NCBI GenBank assembly: GCA_947683625.1
Contig: CANTUR010000529.1
Coordinates: 62,001-126,000 of the forward strand
From: Mallotus nudiflorus
Lineage: Eukaryota; Streptophyta; Magnoliopsida; Malpighiales; Euphorbiaceae
Length of the DNA stretch: 64,000 nucleotides
Reading direction: 5' to 3'
Shown: positions 47,929 through 63,478 of the stretch, piece after piece
How positions within the stretch are numbered: the stretch's first letter is position 1
Layout: every line of letters begins with the position of its first letter
The notes under the pieces: model-generated
The model's database searches: none
The model's input: the letters and a program-made list of their open reading frames with translations, nothing else
What the model was told of the DNA's origin: nothing
Program-made: the position numbers and the translations under genes

Positions 47929-49280
47929 GACTGTATTAGATGCCTGAGCATCCAGTTGAGTGAGATGAAAGACTCTGGCCTGACCTCGACCTCCTTGCTG
48001 ACTGGTAGAAGCCTGGCCAACACCTTTGGCACCTCCTCTAGTACCTCTACCACGACTCTGCTATGGAATAAACTGAGTGGAACTCTGATGTTGGGCTGGT
48101 GGTAACTGAAATGGCACGGGTGCAGCACTAGCAATCGACTACTGTGGGAATCGCGGAATATGCTGCTACTGATACCCAAAATAAGGACACGATCTAGCAA
48201 AATGTCCTGTCTGCCCGCATCTGAAGCATGTCAGTGGTGTCAGATAACACGGTCCCTAATGGACTCTACCACAAGTCTGACAAACACTGGCCGTTCATCC
48301 AGAACTACGACCACTGCTACTGCTTGAAGCACCTGACCCAAATCTGAATGATCTACACTGACCTCCACGACCATGTCTACTGCTCGAATGCACTCGCTAC
48401 TGCTGTCTCTAATTCTGCTGAGACGAACCTCGCTGCTGACTACTCGAACCAACATGAAAACTCGAATACGGAGTAGCCTGCAATCCACTCGACTGAACTC
48501 CTAGCTGGTAATAATCAGGCATCGCTCCCTGCCTAACTAGCCTCAGCTCAATCTCCTTAGCCAACTCGATCACAGACTCCAGAGTAAGGCCTGCTGTAGG
48601 CATACCAGCAAAAGCAGAACCCAAATTAGTAACGTATGTAGTGACTGCGAAATACTGGTCTCGCATCAGATCCTCAGCATATCTACCCAGATGAGAAACT
48701 CTCGGTTATACTCCTCTATAGATCGATCACCATGAGAAATACTGGTCAGACGGAGATGATAACTCAAACGAAAAGGCTCTCGACAGAATCTCCTCATAAA
48801 TCGCTCTCGGAACTGAGCCCACGTCATCGTCATCATATAAGGCTGGATCATCTGAATAAACCAATCTAGAGCTGGTCCTTCGATAGATAACTCAATGATC
48901 ATGATCCGCTGGTACTCGGTATGAGCAGTCCAAGTCCTAGTCTCAATCGCATGCAGAAAATCTAACGGACCGAAAGTACCATCAAAAGCAATCCTGCCAA
49001 CTCGGGCATAGAACAAAGCTGCCTCAGGGTCAGACATACCCTGCTGATAGGCAGGCTGAACAGGCTGAACGACTGGAGGAACAGGAACATCAAACTCAGG
49101 CTCTACAGGCTCCTCGTCCTATAACTCTCTCTGCATACGGCGACCTGCCGCTCCTCGAGGTCTACCTCTGCCACGACCTCTACGTCTAACTAGCTGCTCA
49201 GGAGGTAAAACCTCATCCTGAAAAGATTCATCATCCTCGGCCTCAACGACCGGTGGAGCGACACGTGCTCGCCTCCTCAC
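47929..49280 (-). pseudogene. Internal B: gag
   Basis: Equivalent of gag A, but the start codon is GTG (49280-49278) where A has ATG. A TAG follows in the Arg-rich leader (RREL-stop, near 49121). From MSDPEAALFYARVG (49037) the frame is open to 48666, where loss of one A relative to copy A shifts it (EFLIWVDMLRI instead of EFLHLGRYAEDL). A second frame, 48666-48409, carries RDQYFAVTTYVTNLGSAFAG. The zinc knuckle CFRCGQTGHFARSC is intact at 48187-48228. The stop before QSRGRG (near 48062) is shared with A, so it probably predates the A/B split. Confidence 0.9.
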
Positions 49281-49466
49281 ACTGAAAAGAAAAACGGAAA
49301 AATTTAGACAAAACAGACAACGGAGGAATAACGTTGAAAACTATAGCAAGGAATACTTATCAAGACATACTCGAACCTAATACACTACAGTAGTTACCAA
49401 AAGAAAACACAACTCTGAAAACTAGGGCCACGACTCACATAACTAAGCCCTGACACTGAAAACCTC

Positions 49467-49478
49467 GCTCTGATACCA
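49467..49478 (-). promoter_or_regulatory. Primer-binding site of internal B
   Basis: Sense TGGTATCAGAGC, a full 12-base match to the complement of plant initiator tRNA-Met, four bases after the 5' LTR (LTR3). Confidence 0.92.
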
Positions 49479-49482
49479 ACTT

Positions 49483-52400
49483 TGTCCCGACCCAAAACAG
49501 GGGCCATGACCGGCGCTAGGGAATGGGAATTCTTTCGAATCTGGAACCCGTAGCAAGCCTAAAAATAAAATAAACATACAATAATAATAATAACAATATC
49601 AAATGCAGTGGAAATGAAAGTCATAAATATCATAATAACATTTTCATCACTGGATTTAAATCAAATCTCATCTCATCGCATATATATAAAATCTTTCAAT
49701 ACAAATCCAGTTTCAATATAATACATCTCTTTAAATAAAATACATGAAATCCCACACTTTAATTCGTAACTACTGCAGTGTCTAGATTATAAAAATAAGA
49801 CTCAAGTAAATAATTTACACAAAGAAGCCGGGGCGGAAGAAATCCGGCGTATCGACCTGCTACTGAGGTCTAAAGATGTTGACTCTCCTGAAAAATAGTC
49901 AACGGAGGGGAGTCAGACCTCACTGAGTGAATTACTATAATATATATACATACACACTAAGTGATAATACATACAATCAACAATATATATATATATCTAA
50001 TATATATACAGGCAAATACACACAGATGCAATAAAATCATTTTATATATTTTATTGAAAATCATCTTTTATGAAGGATCACATAGAACCCTAGAATATCG
50101 CAACCTCAGAAATAGTGTTAGACAACACTCTAGCCACACAGGCTCACTTATTCCAAATATATTCACTTATCCATTTAGACAGTAGACTGGCCCCGAGACA
50201 CTAAGTCAACCGAGCTCCAGCAGTCTGACTGCCAGTGTGATTGGCCCCAAGACACTTGGTCAACCGAGCTCCAGCAATCACACCTCCAAACCATATCTCA
50301 CACATCAATAATCTCATTCAATCAATATCCATAAATAAGTTAGTATTATAGCCTAAATACTATAGGCATACCGGTACGTACTCGGTCCTAGTGCTGCCCA
50401 CTAGGTAGCACGTTCTATCGATATCCTTCATTAATAAATATGAAACATTCATTCACAAAAATAAATGATGCATGAATTTTAATAAAATAACAACGTAGAC
50501 CATATATATACTAGAAATATACCAAAAGTAAACCAGGTATATTTCGAGTATATATACGTCGAATAATTTAAATAAAATTACAAAATAAACTAAAATATAC
50601 CAAAAATAAACCTAAGTAATACTTAAATCATTTATGCATATTTTATTAAAATAAAGCATACTTTTCTAAAACATGCATCCTAAAGCATATATATATAGTA
50701 TAGTAACTCACCTAATGCGCTCCACGAGATGGGTCTGACGGGCCTGGTCCACTAGCCCTCGGTCTCGGTGCAACTAAATAAGAAATAAATAACCGACATC
50801 AGAATAAACCTAACAGAAATCCTAGAATTCGATCTAGAGTATTAAATACGGAAACAGAATTAGGGTTCGACTGGACATCACGTTTTATGAGAATTCTTCC
50901 GAAAATCTGGTAGAACCTCCCCTGTAAAACGGACATCTCTCTACTCAAAAGAGTAGAGCCGACCCTGCAAGGAAATACACTTCGAAAAATAAGCTCAACA
51001 CAAATCCATAACCCCTCGGTCGAACTCCAAACTACAGTCTACCGACCGGGGTCCACAATCACAGAACAATTCAGAAAATACCAAAATATCCTTAAAACCT
51101 AAAAATACATTTTATAGGTAGAAATTACATAATTAACCTTAAAACACTGTAAAAATCGATAAAAACTCATTTTATTAGAAAAACCGTATATTATATATAT
51201 AATTGAAAATAATTCACGAAAAATAGTTTTAATTAGTTAAAAATACTAAATAATTTGTAGAAATCATTTTTATACCTTAAATAACTATTAAAACCACTTA
51301 AATTACATTTTTATTCAATTTAGGGTAAAATTACCAAAATGCCCTTGTATATATAAATATACTATAATTACTTCAAAAATTCACCAAAAATAGTATAATT
51401 ATCCAAAATTAATTTTCTCAACATATTTATCAATAATATCAATAATTAAACTCAATTAACCAATTAATTTCAAATAAAAACACATTTAACCTAATTTTCC
51501 CAAAATTACATAAACTTCAATAATTCAAAATAAATACTTAGAAATTCATAAAAATTCCAAATAAATTCCTATAATTCATTTCAACACCTAATTTAACCAT
51601 AAAACCCAATTTCATAATTTAAATAATTAATTTCCAAAAATTAGAAAATAATATTAAATATTCAAAAATACCCAAAAATCCAAAAAATCTCCAAAAATTC
51701 CACAAAAATTCATACATGTAGATTAAGCTACTAGGAACAACATTTGTGAAGGGATTTTTCATGAATCAATCAATTCGAAGCTCAAAAAAATTGAAAACCC
51801 TAATGTGACTGAATTGAGTTTTAGCTCAAACCTCAAAATCCACTTGATTTTAGGCCAAAAGGAGCTTAGAATTGGAATCACCAGAGCTCAAGGAGTTGAT
51901 GGAGACCGGCGGTGCACGAAATGGTGGCCGGAATCGTCGTCGACTGTAAGAAGCTCAATTTGCTGCCATGGCGGATTCCGGGCGATCCAGCGGGCTTCCG
52001 GTGGCCTGGTCACGTCGGAGGGGAAGAGGAAGGAAGGGGAAGGAGGTTGGCAGCAGCTGGTGGTGACGAAGGGTGGTCCGACGTGCTGGAACGGGAGGCA
52101 CAATGAAGGTAGACGATCGGGAGAGAAGAAGGAGAGGGAGGGGCTAAACGATAATTTGGCAAATCCTTTTGATTTTTAATGTATATATGTATATATATAT
52201 ACTTTACACTATATAATAAAATAATATTAAATTACACACACTAAATATACACCACACACATAAAATTTAATATTTTAATAATTTATACTAAATAAAAATA
52301 ATTAAATAACAATAAAACAAATAAATAATTAATATAATATTAGGGTAATACTAAACCCTAATTAAATAAATAATTATATGTATACACGGTGTTTAATATT

Positions 52401-52657
52401 TTAAAAATATGTATGAGTTCATGCAAGTCCGAAAATATATTTAAAATAATTAATAATAAAATATTTACGTGAAAATTTCCCCGAAAATGCAAGTCCCGGG
52501 AAAATTTTATGTAAAGCACTATAAATAATACACAATAATTAAAATAGGTTTTAAATACATATCAACTCGTGAAAATATCGTAATATATATTCAAAAATTA
52601 TTAACGCTGCATATCCCGGTACAGTGTAAAAATATTTTAAAAACACGGGATATTACA
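49483..52657 (-). mobile_element. Array LTR3 (5' LTR of internal B)
   Basis: 3175 bp from TGTCCCGACCC to CACGGGATATTACA, followed by the right CCGAC duplication. Candidate promoter for B: the TATA-like box lies near 49941-49953 on the minus strand. Confidence 0.95.
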
Positions 52658-52662
52658 CCGAC
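52658..52662. repeat. Target-site duplication of the array, right copy
   Basis: CCGAC, matching 33179-33183. Deleting one copy plus the array joins ...CCTCTTGCCGAC to GTCGCCAGCTTC within P6. Confidence 0.9.
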
Positions 52663-53327
52663 GTCGCCAGCTTCTTCTCTCTCTCTTCTTCTTCTTCTCC
52701 AGGCAGAAGCAGCACTAGCAGTGACAGTAAGCTCACCGACGTTCCTCCTTCTTCCGGCCACCTCTCCAAGCTCTTCCAGTGTCCTTTAGCTCCTCAAGCT
52801 TCGATGAACTCGATCCTAGCTTCAGTTTGAGCTCTACTCCACCCATTTTTGTGTTTTCTTGAATTTTTGGTTTTGAGTATTAGGGTTTCACAATATTTTT
52901 TAGGTTGATTTCGTTAGATTCAGTTAATCTTCCTTAACAAATGTTGTTCCTGGAAGCTCAATCTACATCTATATATTTTTGTTTTGACTTTTAGAATTTA
53001 TTTTGATTTTTGAATATTTTATTATTATTTTATTAATTTTTGTAAATTAATTACATAAATTATGAATTTGTGATTTTTGGTGTTATTATTAATTATTATT
53101 AATTTTGGAGTTTAGTTTATAATTTTTGTGATTTTTATAATTATTTTAAGTTTATGTCAATTTTGAAAAATTAGGTTAAAAATATATTTTTGTAGAAATT
53201 ATTGGTTAATTATATGTTTTTGTTAATAATAATGAGATATATGTTGAGAAAATAATTTTTGTGTATTTTATATAGTTTTTAGTGGATTTTTTAGTAATAT
53301 TAGTATATTATGAGTAATTTTTGAATA
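52663..53327 (+). mobile_element. P6 LTR, continuation after the array
   Basis: Carries the G+C-richer LTR island and the AGCTTCAGTTTGAGCTCTAC and TTAACAAATGTTGTTCCTGG landmarks in plus orientation. It is cut at 53327 by element P7 (preceding bases GAATA). The rest of P6 is not in the window. Confidence 0.8.
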
Positions 53328-53589
53328 TGTAATAACCCTAGTTTTTAAATTATTTTAATATTTAACAGGATATGCAGTGTTAATAAATTTTAAAACTATA
53401 TTTGATTATTTTACTATTTTGTGAATAATTATTATTATTTTACGTTTAATTATAATTTTCTACGTAAATGTATATATTGAAGTTTATTATTTCAAACAAT
53501 ATTATTTTAATAATGTTTAATTTAGTGCATTGATATTTTAATATTTTTATTTTAATAAATTACATTATTTTATTGTATTTTATGTGTTA

Positions 53590-53620
<31 letters not shown>

Positions 53621-56584
53621 GTGTGTGAATTTAGTGTAATATTATAATACATTATAATATAAAGTTTATTATTGTATAATATAAAGTATTATGTATAATT
53701 TATACAAAAAAAAAACAAACAAACCAAAGCTCTTTCTTCCACTCCCTCACCCGTGACCCTACCCTCACTACGCCTCCCGAAGTAGCTTGCTAGATTACCT
53801 TCGTCGCCACCAGTCACTGCCATCCTCCTCCCCCATCTTCCCACTCCCTCCCTAATGTGCTTCAACCGTCAAAAGCTTGCTGAATCATCAGAAAACACAA
53901 CAACGTGTGGAGGTTTTTGGCCATCGATTACCTTTTTGACCACCATTCTTCATGTTTCCGGTGCTGTTTGACTCATAGAGCTCCAAGGAACTTGATTCTA
54001 GGGGTTTGAGCTCTAACTCCTCCATTTTTGTTGTATCTCAATTTTTCTATTTCGGCCATTTTTGGATTTTTGATTTTGTTTCGGGAATTTTTGATTGATT
54101 CATGGAAAATGTATTTACAAAAGTTGATTCCCCTAGCTCAAGATACATCCCTAAATTTTTGTGTGAATTTTGGGAATTATTTTGATTTTTGTGAATTTTT
54201 GTAAATTTATTATATAGATTATGAAATTGTGATTTTTGGTGTTATTAGTGGTTATTATTAATTTTAGTTTTTATTTTATAATTTTTGTGAATTTTTTGTA
54301 ATTTTTATAATTATTTTTAGTTTATGTCAATTTTGAAAATATAGGTTAAATATATATTTTGTTAGAGATAATTGGTTAATTATATGTTTTTGTTGATATT
54401 ATTGAGATATGTGTTGAGAAAATAATTTTGTGTATTTACATAATTTTTATTGAATTTTGGGTATTATTAGTATTTTATGTGTATTTTTAAATATTAGGGT
54501 TAATTTGGTAATTTGGTGGTAATTTTAGTTAAATATTATGTTTAATTAGTTTTAACATTATTTGAGGTATGAAAATGATTTTTATAAATTATTTACTAAT
54601 TTTAACTAATTAATATTAATTTTTAAAAATTATTTTCAAATTATATAATATATTATTTTTGTAATAAAAAGGTTTAGTAATTTTTAAATTGTGTTTAGGC
54701 TACTTAGGCTATTTGGATTAGTAAAGTGACTTTTTTATTAAATTGTATTGAATTAACGAGAAAAATGGATTTTTAATAATATTATATTATTATTTAGGGG
54801 TTTTAAGTAATTATTAGGAAAATAATTATTTTTGGTATTTTAATGTAAAATATGTTATATTTTGATATTTGGAGGGCATTTATGGTATTTATTGATTTTT
54901 AATATATTTTACTGTATTATTGAATTTTTGGTGAATTGTAGACCTCGGTTGGGAAATTTTAGTAAGTTGGAATCCTAACCGAGGGTTGTGAGAATTTTTA
55001 TACTCGAAGTGTATTTTTCTTATAGGACCAGCTCTACTTTTTAGTAGAGAGATATTCGTTTTACAGAGGAGGTTCTGCTAAATTTTTGATAGAATTCTCG
55101 TAAAACGTGAGATCAGGTCTAATTCCTATTTTATGTCTGTTTGTGTTTAGAATTCTAGATCGAGTCTCTAGAAGCCTAAGTTAGATGTATTATAATTTCG
55201 TGATCGCATTTATTGTTTAGTTGCGTCGAGACCGAGGCCTAGCGGACCAGACCCGTTGGACCAGTCTCGTGGAGCGCATCCCTGTGAGTTATTATTATAT
55301 ATATATATTGCTTTAGGTTGAATGTTTTAGAATTATATGTTTTAAATGTAAAGTTTTGCATAGTTGATTTATTAAATGCTTAAGTATATTTTTAGGTATA
55401 TTTTTAGTATATTATTGATATATTTTAAAATAAATGCATGTTTTCCTTTTGATTTATATTCAAATTATGTTTAAGTATATTATTAGTTGATTTTGAGTAT
55501 ATTTCATGATTTAATTGAATTTATTTTACGTATATATACCTGAAATATATTTAGTTTATTTTAGGTATATTTCTGGTATATATATGGTTTACTTGATCAT
55601 TTTGAATGCCCTTTTATATTATTCATTCTTGAATGTATGTTTTATTTTTAAATGAAGGATATCGATAGAACGTGCTTCCTAGTGGGCAGCACTAGGACTA
55701 AGTACGTACCGGTGTGATAGATTATAGGTTGAATTACTAACTTATTTATGGAAATTATGACTTGATTGATTTGATTGATGTGAGATGTGATTAGTGGTGT
55801 GATTACTGGAGCTCGGTTGATCAAGTGTCTCGGGGCCAATCACACTGACAGTCAGACTGCTGGAGGTCAATCAACTTAATGTCTTGGGGCCAGTCTACTA
55901 TCTAGTTGGATTAAGTGAATTTACTTGGAATTAAGTGAGCCAGTATGGCTAGAGTGCTTTCTATTGATATTTGAGGTTTTGATAACTTAGGGTTCTATTT
56001 GATCCTTCATAAACTAATGTTTTTCAGTATTATATATAAAGAGATTTTCAGCATCTATGTGTACATGCCTGTATATATTTATTAAATACATATGAGTGTT
56101 TGCATTTTTCATTTAGTAATGTGTGTATATATATTATAATAATTCACTCAGTGAGGTCTGACTCCCCTCAATTGATGTTTTTACAGGAGAGTCTTCTTCA
56201 TTAGACCTCAGTAGTAGACGTATTCGTCGGATTTCTTCTGCCCCAGCTTTATTATGTAAATTATCTACTTAATTATTTATTGTTGTATTCTAGAAAACTA
56301 CAGTAGTTGTATCTTTATTAGTCGGAAGTGGTACTCTGTATTATATATGTTGATTTTAAATTCAGAGAGGCAAATCTCTGAATGTTGTATTAAAATATTT
56401 TATTTTATGATATGTGGAGATTATTTTATCATAATTATTGAGTTTTAAATTCTAATGTATTTTTAATTGTTTTAATTTATTTATTGTATGTTTTTATTAT
56501 ATTTAAGGCTTGCTACGGGTTCCGGATTCGAAAGAATTCTCGTTTCTTAGCACCAGTCATGGCCCCCGATTTTGGGTTGTGACA
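53328..56584 (+). mobile_element. P7: 5' LTR of a plus-strand element
   Basis: 3257 bp from TGTAATAACCC to GGGTTGTGACA, followed by a primer-binding site, so it is a true 5' LTR, not solo. Hairpin CCTCGGTTGGGA/TCCTAACCGAGG (54943-54954/54973-54984) has 12-base arms with one G-U type pair. CCTAGTG hairpin near 55678-55696; 54-bp pair near 55798-55900; TATA-like box near 56127-56139. Confidence 0.93.
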
Positions 56585-56588
56585 AAGT

Positions 56589-56600
56589 TGATATCAGAGC
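56589..56600 (+). promoter_or_regulatory. Primer-binding site of element P7
   Basis: TGATATCAGAGC, four bases after the LTR; canonical TGGTATCAGAGC with G to A at the third base. Confidence 0.85.
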
Positions 56601-56782
56601 TTGGTTTTATGTCAGGGCCTTAGCTGTTGAGTTGTGGCCCTAGTTTTCAGTGTCATGTTTTCTTTTGAAACTACTACAATTAATTAGGTTCGAGTATGTC
56701 TTGATAAGTATTCCTTGATTTAGTTTTCTGCATTACCATCAGTTGTCTGTCTTGTATAAATCATTCTATTTGTCTTTTCAAA

Positions 56783-58241
56783 ATGAGGAGGCAAGCATGT
56801 GTCGCTCCATCGGTCATTGAGGCCGAGAATTTTGAGTCTTTACAGGATGAGGTTTTACCTTCTGAGCTGCCAGCTAGGTGTAGAGGTCGAGGCAAGGGTA
56901 GACCTCGAGGAGTGGTAGGTCACTGTAGATAGAGAGAGCTACAGGATGAGTAACCTGTAGAGCCTGAGTTCGATGATATTCCAGTACCTCTTGTTGCACC
57001 ACCTGTTTAGCCTGCCTATTAGCAAGGTATATCTGACCCTGAGGTAACCCTGTTCTATGCCAGAGTCAGTAGAATCGCATTCGATGGGACTTCTGACCCT
57101 TTAGATTTTTTGCATGCGATTAAGATAAGGACTCAGACTGCTCACACCGAGTACCAGCGGATCATGATAGTTGAGTTATCAGTTGAGGGACCAACCCTGG
57201 ACTAGTTTATTCAGATGATTCAACCATATATGATGACGATGATTTGGGCTTAGTTTAGAGAGCGATTCATGAGGAGATTCTGCCCAGAACCACTTCATAT
57301 GAGCTACAGACTCTGACTGACTAGCATTACCTGAGGTGATAGATCTGTTGAGGACTATACAAGAGAGTTCCTTCCACTTGGCAGATATGTAGAGGACCTG
57401 ATGCGAGATCAATACTTTGTAGTCACCACTTATGTCATTGGATTGGGTTCTACATTTGTTGTATGCTTATAGCGGGCCTTACTCTAGAGTCAGTGATAGA
57501 GTTGGCCAAGGAGATTGAGCTGAAGCTAGTAAGGCAAGGAGCTATACCTAATTATTACCAATTGGGCATTCAGTCAGGTGGATTCCAGAATACTCCATAC
57601 TATATTTTTCATATTGGTTTGAGTAGTTAGCAGAGGGGTCTAGACCAGTAGAGTCAAAGACAGCAGTAGAGGGTACATAAGAGCAGTAGTCATGGCCGTA
57701 GAGGTTAGTGCAGACCATTCAGACTTGGGTCAAGTGCTTCAAGCAGCAGCAATGGTCATAGTTCTGGGTCAGCTGCCAGTGTTTGTCAGACATGCGGCAC
57801 AGTCCATTAGGGACCGTGTTACATGACACCGTTGGCATGTTTTAGATGCGGATAGATGGGACACTTTTCTAGATCATGTCCCTATTCTATTTATCAACAG
57901 CCGTAGATTCTATGATTCCCTCAGTAGTCGATTGCCAGTGCAACACTAGTTCCTTTTCAGTTGCCTCTAGCCCAGTACTAGAGTTCTACTCAGATTGTTC
58001 CTTAGCAGGGTCGTGGTAGAGGTACTAGAGGAGGTGTCAGAGGTGTTGGCCAGGCTTCTACCAATCAGTAGGGAGGTCGAGGTCAGGCCAGAGTCTTCCA
58101 TCTTACTCAGTAGGATGCTCAGGCATCTAATGCAGTCGTGGCAGGTATTATTTCTGTTTGTTACCTGGATGCACGGGTTCTGTTTGATCTGGGTGCCATG
58201 CATTTGTTTGTTTCTCTTATTTTTGCTTCCAATTCTTGTTG
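56783..58241 (+). pseudogene. Element P7: gag and start of protease
   Basis: The ATG at 56783 opens MRRQACVAPSVIEAENFESL, clearly the gag of A and B, then continues through SDPEVTLFYARVSRIAFDG, TEYQRIMIVELSVEGP, RDQYFVVTTYVIGLGSTF and the knuckle CFRCG-stop-MGHFSRSC near 57838-57880. Many in-frame stops are present, nearly all where A or B has CAG or TGG (for example TAG at 57008-57010 and 57020-57022). The protease start reads LFDLGAMHLFVS with D-L-G at 58186-58194. It is cut by M4 at 58242, a few codons later. It is more decayed than A or B. The rest of pol is not in the window. Confidence 0.9.
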
Positions 58242-61612
<3,371 letters not shown>

Positions 61613-61613
61613 G

Positions 61614-61625
61614 TCTTCCCCCCTT
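61614..61625 (-). promoter_or_regulatory. Polypurine tract of element M4
   Basis: Sense AAGGGGGGAAGA, one base from the LTR, identical to A and B. Confidence 0.88.
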
Positions 61626-61668
61626 ATAAGAATTCGTCCTCGAATTCTAGAAAAGAATGATTATAAGA

Positions 61669-61995
61669 TCAAGAAGGGAAGAGATATGGGTAAGAAGCTC
61701 GCATCTCAGCTTCAGCCTCCCACGTATGCTCCTCAACTCTATTGCTACGCCACAGAACCTTAACCATCGGAATTTGCTTCGACTGCAACTGTCAAACTTG
61801 ATAATCAACGATCGCCACAGGTTCTTCCACAAACATCAAATCTTTGTTCACTTCTACACTGTCGGGCTGCAACACGTGTGAAAGGTCTGAGATATACTTC
61901 CTCAGTATCGAGATATGAAATACCGGATGCACTTGTGACATACTTGAGGGCAAAGCCAACCGATATGCAACAGTGCAAACTCTCTCCAGAATCTC
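61669..61995 (-). pseudogene. Element M4: C-terminal integrase fragment
   Basis: From the right edge the frame reads EILERVCTVAYRLALPSSMS, HPVFHISILRKYISD, then VEEPVAIVDYQV, a TGA where A and B have CGA (Arg), and the chromodomain-like end with EEHTW and RASYPYLF. The stop codon is at 61669-61671. Everything upstream in the element is missing: identity with A and B ends at CTCCAGAATCTC (61995), followed by filler and the duplicated block. Confidence 0.92.
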
Positions 61996-62012
61996 GAATA
62001 ATGAAAAACTAA
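61996..62012. other. Rearrangement junction with templated filler
   Basis: Seventeen bases between element M4 and the duplicated block. Fourteen of them (AATAATGAAAAACT, 61997-62010) are identical to 62066-62079, some 60 bp inside the block. Local copying of this kind is typical of end joining with template switching. Confidence 0.8.
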
Positions 62013-62414
62013 TACAACAATCAATCTCAAAGCAACAATAGCTAATAAAATCAAATAAAGGCTTAAATAATGAAAAACTCAAAATACTAAAAAATGAATG
62101 ATACAAAAATGGGATAGTTACCAGAATCGAAATTTGAAACAGTTAGAAAATTTGAGAAGTCCAGAGGATGAGCTTCCAAAAGAGCCCAACGTCGACCTCC
62201 GTTGTCACCAAAATCGTCTTCGGTGAGCAATGGAAGTTCTAACAAAAAAAAAAACCAAGAAAGAAAGAAAAGAAAAAGAAAGAAGAATTGGGGGGGGAGG
62301 GGGGGTTGGTTTTAGGTACTAGACATTTAACCTTTTTTTTTTAAGCATAAAAAGTCAAAACTTAAAAAATAATAATATTTTATTTAAAATATCCTCTCTT
62401 ACTAATTTCACACC

Positions 62415-62445
<31 letters not shown>

Positions 62446-62672
62446 CAATTTATTTAATTTAATAAAATCACTCAACTAAATAATTATTAAAAATAAAAAT
62501 TAAACTTTAATTTCATAAATAATAAAAATAAAAATATTAAAATAATATTCAACACTAAATATTCAAATTTAATTTCACAAAATAATTAAATATTATAATT
62601 TAATAAAATAATTATTAACACTGTAAATCCCATAAATTATTTTAATAATTTATAAAATTTTGGGTTATAACA
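62013..62672 (-). mobile_element. H1 LTR end, second copy
   Basis: Same as 14372-15062, ending GGGTTATAACA. Its (TA)n tract is far shorter and its G-rich tract (62290-62306) slightly different. Confidence 0.85.
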
Positions 62673-63232
62673 AATTACCTCTAGGCAATTGTAGCAAGAG
62701 CAACGACATCATATTCAGCAGAAGTCCAAAAGTACCAAAAATACATTTACTTGAACTATATTTCTAATTAAGTAAGATTAAACTATTTTGTTGACTTAAA
62801 CTCTGGTCAAAGTATTTTGATTTATGGATTGATTTTTGATACTTGAAACTATATCTCAGGTAATGCAAGTTCTATAGGAATTAGAAGTCCAATATTGTGA
62901 ATCAAGTTATACTGGAACTTATGTTGCTCTATTAACAACTTATTGATTTTGGTTTGTTAACATTTCATTTAAGGTCAATATTTTAGTTGTAAGCCTTAAC
63001 CTAAATATATGTTGCATATATGTTTTTATTGCTACTTTTTTCTTCCTAATTTTCAAGGTATTTTTAGCACCATAGAAAATTTCCACAAAATTACTTTCAT
63101 TACAATAATTGAAACTTGAAGTTATAGCCAAGGACATGTCATATACAAATCATAAATCAAGCTATGAAAAAAACCAAGGAAATTATAAGCATTGTATAAG
63201 CCACATATATCTTCTTCCTTGATTTTTCAACT
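62673..63232. other. Non-LTR spacer, second copy
   Basis: Matches 15063-15622 with a few substitutions. No coding function recognised. Confidence 0.6.
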
Positions 63233-63478
63233 TCAGTCCCATTGTTTTTCTTTAGTCCTTGATTTTTCAACTTCAGGCCAATTATTTTTCTTTAGTCTTT
63301 GTAATTCTGTCCATAACTCTGCAATCTCTCTCTTAACATCACCAATTAGCACCATTCCTTTGCAATTTGCCTTCAATTGTTTATTTTCAACTACTAATAT
63401 TTTATTCACTAATTTCAACATGTTAATAACCTCCTTCCCTCTTTTGCTCATTGCCTCATCATGCCAAAGGAAAAAACC
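63233..63478 (-). pseudogene. GRF-type zinc-finger gene exon 2, second copy
   Basis: Same frame as 15623-15869 but without the extra A, so it reads in phase FFLWHDEAMSKRGKEVINML to EKQWD-stop. With 25592-25576 this gives the continuous exon sense NRNCGFFLWHDE, which fixes the insertion point of M2 and its AAACC duplication. The 40-bp repeats recur. The exon is still interrupted, at 63479, by the LTR. Confidence 0.72.

Larger units (their letters stand above)
33184..52657 (-). mobile_element. Tandem Ty3/gypsy array LTR-A-LTR-B-LTR
   Basis: Three LTRs (33184-36364, 41298-44480, 49483-52657) alternate with two internal regions (A 36365-41297, B 44481-49482), all sense minus. The middle LTR is shared: a polypurine tract lies on the outer side of LTR1 and LTR2, and a primer site lies directly left of LTR2 and LTR3. 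A single perfect CCGAC duplication flanks the whole. Such a structure is known to arise by unequal recombination between LTRs of one element, or by insertion of a tandem form; the single duplication argues against two separate insertions. Gene order and the integrase tail place it with Tekay/Del-type chromoviruses. Both internals are inactivated. Confidence 0.93.
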
